Positions 59,110 to 64,000 of a stretch of DNA of 64,000 nucleotides are shown one piece after another (position 1 is the first letter of the stretch; each line of letters begins with the position of its first letter). The notes beneath the pieces are model-generated. The model was not told the DNA's origin and did no database searches. It saw only the letters and a program-made list of their open reading frames with translations. The DNA lies in assembly GCA_023374045.1 (NCBI GenBank), contig CM041778.1, forward strand, positions 91,322,978 through 91,386,977, written 5' to 3'. The position numbers and the translations under genes are program-made. This DNA is from Limonium bicolor (Eukaryota; Streptophyta; Magnoliopsida; Caryophyllales; Plumbaginaceae).

Positions 59110-59355
59110 TTGACGATTCAAAGTCCAAAGAAGCTGATGCATGACCTGGTTAATGAGGTGACCCTGGTTGATTATCCAGTTCTCATTCAAACTGGTGATT
59201 CAATGGAACTTATGGGTGGGAGGAAGAGAAATACAGATAAAATATTTGATGGTAGTTCTTTAAGAGATGTTGGGAGCACCATAGAAGTAGCTCAAATCGT
59301 AAGGGGAAAACCTCCCACCCAAACAGTGAACTTAGTTTGCCGCCAAGTTCTTTGA
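59110..59355 (+). CDS. Unrecognised open frame beside element F
   Basis: An 81-codon frame with normal-looking amino-acid composition (MTIQSPKKLMHDLVNEVTLV at the start, TVNLVCRQVL at the end) in a locally GC-richer stretch than its surroundings. It ends just before the element F insertion, so it could be a truncated gene or old transposon fragment. No motif was identified. Confidence 0.3.
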   Translation: MTIQSPKKLMHDLVNEVTLVDYPVLIQTGDSMELMGGRKRNTDKIFDGSSLRDVGSTIEVAQIVRGKPPTQTVNLVCRQVL

Positions 59356-59362
59356 TCATTGA

Positions 59363-62300
59363 TGTAACACCCCTACCGCTAATACCGTCATTACTGTACA
59401 AATACTTACCTTCGCAGCAGATAATACATACACAACGGCGGGTGTACAATGCCGCTAGTCACCCACGTGACTAACAAGGCGAGTTACAATTCTACATACT
59501 ATCGGTCTGATGAATATGAACATACCGAGTGCTCTACACAATACAATACTTCCCCTTGCATACTAATCCATAATTAAATACAACTCCAATACAATGCTAT
59601 ACCGAGTATACTACAATCCTTAATTTACCGATACAATTTGGACTTCCAATTTCATAATACATTACAAGTAGAATCCCTTTATACGACTACCCATGCTTAC
59701 ATAGCAGTCCCCGTCCTACTCTCTCGAACGGTGGTCAGCTTCGAGTACCTGCACACTAAAAACGGTCCCCCGAGGGGGTCAGCTTACGCTACGCATGAAA
59801 TTCGCATATACCGCGTGCTAACCGCGGTACGCCGACTACTTTGGGTCGGATATACATGGAGTTCATTTACATGCATACATACATACAATTATACACTATA
59901 CATTCAACAATACTTACATACACATACAAGGTTCAATATCTACTAAGGAAGACAATTCGATAGTCGACCGTTCGTATTAGTTACTTGCTCATTACTACGT
60001 CGTGGCTTATTCGATACTTGTTACTCTACTCATACCTACTCCTTACTTGTTACTCGTTACTTTACTCTTACATGTTCATCACTCCATGCTCATACCCTTA
60101 CTCGTACACACTCCTTACTCCACACTCGTTACTATACTTGTACATACTCACTGCTCAATACTCTATACTTACTCATACGTACTCTATACTCAATACTCAG
60201 TGCTTACTCATACATACTCAATACTCGGTACTCATTTCATACTCATACTTACGCAATACTCAATACTCATTACTTGGTCTCTGGGCGGAGTCATACACAA
60301 GACTCGCCACCGGGCCTACAATTCGAAGGCTATACACTTAGCTCCTCAGATATACAATTGTTCATTTCTACCGGACTACTCAAATTCCCAACACTCCTCT
60401 CATGGAGTATCTTACAATCTCATGGATTAGCCTAGAAGTATCTCTCTTGATAACCTCCACTAGCTTAGGGAATTACTACCGTCTAGTATTCTCAGGTTTA
60501 AGGGTTTCCCCAACGTATCGAATACTCTCATGTTCGGGACATTACTTACATCAGTCGGGTCCTCTCATAGTGGGTCGACTAATTTGCTAAGGGGTTTAGA
60601 GATCCCTCATCATTCTTTACTACTCTCATGGTTCATGACTTGCACCAACATTAATTCCTCTAGTAGAGTTTGTTTACATACTTCCACTACTGATTGTTTG
60701 TGGATTATTCATTTTGGTTCTCCTTCCGTTATCGAGAGGTTACTACTCCCGTACACTCTTTCACATTCGAGTGAGTTCATTGGTTTTCGTTAACATTATT
60801 GGTTTATAAGTTTAGTGCGTTGTTACGGTTCCATTAGTTCACAACATGACTCTTGCTACGAGTCAATACACAAGGAGACTCATATATGAGTCGGTCTACG
60901 CACTAAGTGAGGCCACACAATCAATCAAGAGAGGTTAGCTCATACAACATACAACAAGACATACAACGAAAGGCAATAAACCGTTTTCATGCTTTAGTCT
61001 TGATTAGCCGGTATACAACACACAAATCAACGTAACTCGGTTAGCATACGGGGCATGAGAAAATCATACCTTACACCGGGGTTAGCTTTACCATGTGTTC
61101 CCTTGTTCCTTGGTTCACACTTGTTCCACTGATAACGTTTCAAACATTGTTATTAATGCTATACTCTTACGGTACATCAATAACTACTACTCCCGTACTT
61201 ACCCCGTTGTCCCGTTGTTTCGGTTTAACTTAATGTTCTTAAACCTACAACTTTCCTAATGACTTCTCAAACTTGTTTACACTTCTTAGGGCCTTTAAAT
61301 ATCACCAAACAAGGCCTTAACAACTTCTAAAACCAATACCATTCACTTCCCCATCATTCAGAGACTTAAAACCACTTTCTGTTGCAATTTTAGTCTGGTC
61401 CGGGTTTGTGTCCGGGTTTACAAACCCGGACCAAGTCCGGAAATAAGTTTCTGCCTACTTTTATGTGTGGTCCGGGTTTGTGTCCGGGTTTACAAACCCG
61501 GACCACCCCCTGGGATGGCCTTCTGCCTAGTTTTTGCTATCGTCCGGGTTTGCGTTCCGATTTGCAAACCCGGACCACCCCTGGAACTGTCAAAAATTAC
61601 AGTTTTCCATCAGTTTTCAACCCCTAATTCACCTCTAATCATTTCCTAATCTTTCCACCTGTTTAAGCATCCTAAAACATGCCTTAATCCAGTCCCAAAC
61701 CTCCTCAACACATTAGTCAAATCCATACTCAATACTTACTCCATTTCTACAGATTTTTCTTCCTCTCTGTTACAGTTAGCACACTTGTGCATTTCCTTTA
61801 CTCCTCTTTGCATTTTGCATCTTGTCCTAACTTCATCTTACCATTCCAATTCCTTTCCAAACAACTACACTACCTACACCAAAGTCCAACTCCCTTTTTA
61901 CCAAATCTTGTACACTAGTTTTTCCCTAGTTTCTACAATTGTTTTTGATACTCTTTGCTGCAGATTTTCATCTTCTTATTTCTCATACTACCATTACCAT
62001 TCCATAGCTACTAAACATCTCTACTAACTCCAATACACACCTTGGTTCTCCCATTCACCAAGTCATCCTTAATGCACCATTCCCACTAAAATTTCGCCAT
62101 AGTTCACCTACTTTCCTTACTTATCCACACATACCCTTTTTATCCAAATCATTCCTATTCTAGCCACACCCATACAAGGGTCCTACCAGCAATAACAACA
62201 ATCCTTAATACATCAATGCACTACCAAACATTAATACCAATCCTCATACACAATATACTTGGCTCCAATGCCTACAATTCACTTACTAATTCACAAATAC

Positions 62301-63728
62301 TCAAAACTTCATAAACTTCAATATTAATACAATAGTTTAGGTTCTTTTATTTGTTTACCCATTCCCAAATCCTAAAGCATTCAAAATAGCATTAGGGTAA
62401 CTTAATTACCTTATTTCTCCATTCTTTGTTTCCAAGCTTCTCATCTCCTCTTCTTGGTCACAATCGGTCAAATGGGAATGGAGTTGTCAAACTCCATCCC
62501 AACACCCAAGAAGCACAAAATTGAACTTAATTAATAATCCTAACCCTTGGAAATATACTAATCCACTTAAGGGCTTGAAACACCATAGTTAGGGTTTACC
62601 TTTTAGAGCTTTTTAAGAGGTGCTTTCACCCTTGAATCAAGAAGGAAATTACTCCACCATTGGAGGGTTGAAACAAGGCTCCAAAACAAGAGGAAACAAG
62701 GCGTGAGAATGGCAAGAATCGGCCAACAATACAAGGTGGGAAAAATATGAGTTTTCTTAGAAACTTTTTACCTCAATGGAATGAGAGGACTCCAAGCTAC
62801 AAGGTGGTGCCATTTTCTCTTCAAATGAGTAAAACCCATGGAGATGAAGTTGCTCATTTTCGGATTTTGAAAAGATAGAAATGTAGAGCTTAAAGAGGGG
62901 AGTTCGAATATGTAATTATTTTTGGATTTGGAGCTTGGATGTAGCTTGTGTGAGCAAGAGAAGGTGAGGAAGCCACAGAAGAGAGCTTCATTTTCGTAAC
63001 AGAGAAAGGAGGAAGAAGAGAATCGGCAGAGAGAGGAGGGAGCAGTACGTGGGGAAAAGAAATGAGGAAAGAGAGAGGTAAGGTGCTTTTAACTTTACTT
63101 TTGCTTTTACCCTTTTTTTGTTTTTGCTTTATTTCTTTCTCTCTTTATTTCTAGCTAGTTACTACTTGTGAGTGAGCTGATTTATTAAATAAAACCGGTC
63201 CCACCTATACATATGATCTGAAGCGTTTTTTCTTCTTTTACAGAAAACGCTCGTTAATTTACCCGGTTTAGCACTATTCACTAACCGGGCCCGTTTTCCG
63301 GAATTTTCTCGTTTCTTTAATTTTATTGGTTATTAAGCTTCCATTAATGTTTAATTATAGTTATTTAATGAACTATAATTTTTACGGGTTCGTTTGACCA
63401 CTTAAAATCACGTTATCGGGTTTTCTCGAAAAACAGGTGCTAAAGCTCTATTAGCGTTTTAATATATTATTTGATTCCATTTTCTTCGGGAATCATTCCC
63501 GTATACTATTTAGGCATGAATAAGCATTAGGAATCCTTACGATACTATAACCGAGGTCTCGTACCTCCTATGGTTATTTAACGCTTATTTTAGCGTTTTT
63601 CGCTTTCTAAGCGTTTTTCTCATTTCTTTTGGATTTATTTTCCTTACCAAAATTACTTAGGCACTATTAGGCCCTTAAATACCATATTAAAATATTCTAA
63701 TCACCATATTTAAGTTCGGGGTATTTCA
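59363..63728 (-). repeat. Element F 3' LTR (4.37 kb)
   Basis: Starts TGTAACACCCC and ends GGGGTATTTCA. It has the conserved U5-proximal block (59400-59530), a CCCCCGAGGGGG palindrome near 59767, low-complexity TACTCAT-rich sequence (60010-60280) and the U3-end block shared with A and D (63300-63728). A third subfamily of the A/D group. The five bases before it are ATTGA. Confidence 0.85.
61397..61576. repeat. Three-unit hairpin array, 72-bp period (element F LTR)
   Basis: Units start near 61397, 61469 and 61541, each with GTCCGGGTTT..AAACCCGGACC arms. Same period as A and D, with three copies instead of five. Confidence 0.85.
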
Positions 63729-64000
63729 ATCTACCCCCCTTAAAGAACTTTGCCCTCAAAGTTGGTGAATCTAAAATTGTTACTTGTATAAATACTCTAT
63801 GCTAAGGTTATGACCTCTACATATTACTTGTCAAACTCCAATGTCTGACATGATGCATACTACGCATCCAAACAGCATGTCACTATGATGCATAGCAATC
63901 AAAAATATCCGTTACAAGCTTTCCATGGGGTCCGTCCGCAGATAAATGAGGTACCATCCTCTCCCATGTCAAGCGATCCCTCAGGTACCGGTCACGTTTG
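63729..64000 (-). mobile_element. Element F internal region, 3' end only
   Basis: Begins with the polypurine tract (minus-strand AAGGGGGGTAGAT, 63731-63743), then a 3' untranslated segment with the TTTGCCCTCAAAGTTG phrase also seen in A and D. It runs off the window before any clear coding sequence. Whether F carries an AlkB exon cannot be seen. Confidence 0.7.

Larger units (their letters stand above)
57744..59362. other. Flanking DNA between elements C and F
   Basis: The only stretch that is not part of an LTR element. It contains a short copy of the C LTR end (57776-57813), AT-rich DNA, a MITE (58375-58611), an approximate local duplication, and an 81-codon open frame near the right end. 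No complete host gene was recognised. Confidence 0.6.

Overview
The window looks like heterochromatic DNA of a flowering plant. It is AT-rich, holds no intact host gene, and is almost entirely nested LTR retrotransposons. Where coding sequence is present these are Ty3/Gypsy chromoviruses (Tekay-like), judged by PR-RT-RNase H-integrase order, an initiator-tRNA-Met primer site, very long LTRs (3.9-4.8 kb), and a chromodomain after the GPY/F motif. Species cannot be fixed from the sequence. All identifiable elements are read on the minus strand, so each 5' LTR lies on the right. On the plus strand, LTRs begin TGTAACACC and end near GGTATTTCA.

Layout. Element C is the oldest frame: left LTR remnant 24585-27005, pol 27411-30746, gag split between 30786-31418 and 52532-53080, right LTR 53383-57743. 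Element B lies in C's left LTR, from off-window to 24584. B is aberrant: its two LTRs are inverted and its body stops inside an AlkB exon. Element A (4131-18436, TSD GCCGG) sits in B's gag. Element D (31419-52531, TSD AGGTA) sits in C's gag. Element E (43666-50202, TSD ATAAC), a large non-autonomous element, sits in D's right LTR. Bases 57744-59362 are flanking DNA with a Stowaway-like MITE. Bases 59363-64000 hold the 3' LTR and 3' end of a further element, F.

Main discovery. Elements A, B and D carry, between the Gag zinc knuckles and the protease, an exon for an AlkB-family Fe(II)/2-oxoglutarate dioxygenase resembling plant nuclear ALKBH1-type proteins. In A all expected ligands are visible: HxD, the distal His, N-x-Y, and two arginines six residues apart. 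The Gag zinc-knuckle exon ends in a phase-1 splice donor. That donor joins in frame either to the AlkB exon, which has its own stop and a downstream AATAAA, or to a phase-1 acceptor just before the protease. The inferred outputs are Gag-AlkB and Gag-Pol from one RNA. The neighbouring element C has Gag and PR close together with no AlkB. Between A and D, substitutions over about 60 AlkB codons are mostly synonymous (7 to 3), suggesting the enzyme was under selection. The likely role, inferred only, is removing methyl marks from element RNA or DNA.

Other structure worth attention: LTR hairpin arrays with a shared period of about 72 bp but different stem sequences in A, D and F; a covarying hairpin array in E; stem-loops in the A and D leaders; a copy of target-site flank beside D's right LTR where the PBS should be; and a MITE whose empty site survives in a nearby duplicate. 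Many frame breaks are single-base indels, some in homopolymers, so part of the apparent decay may be assembly error.
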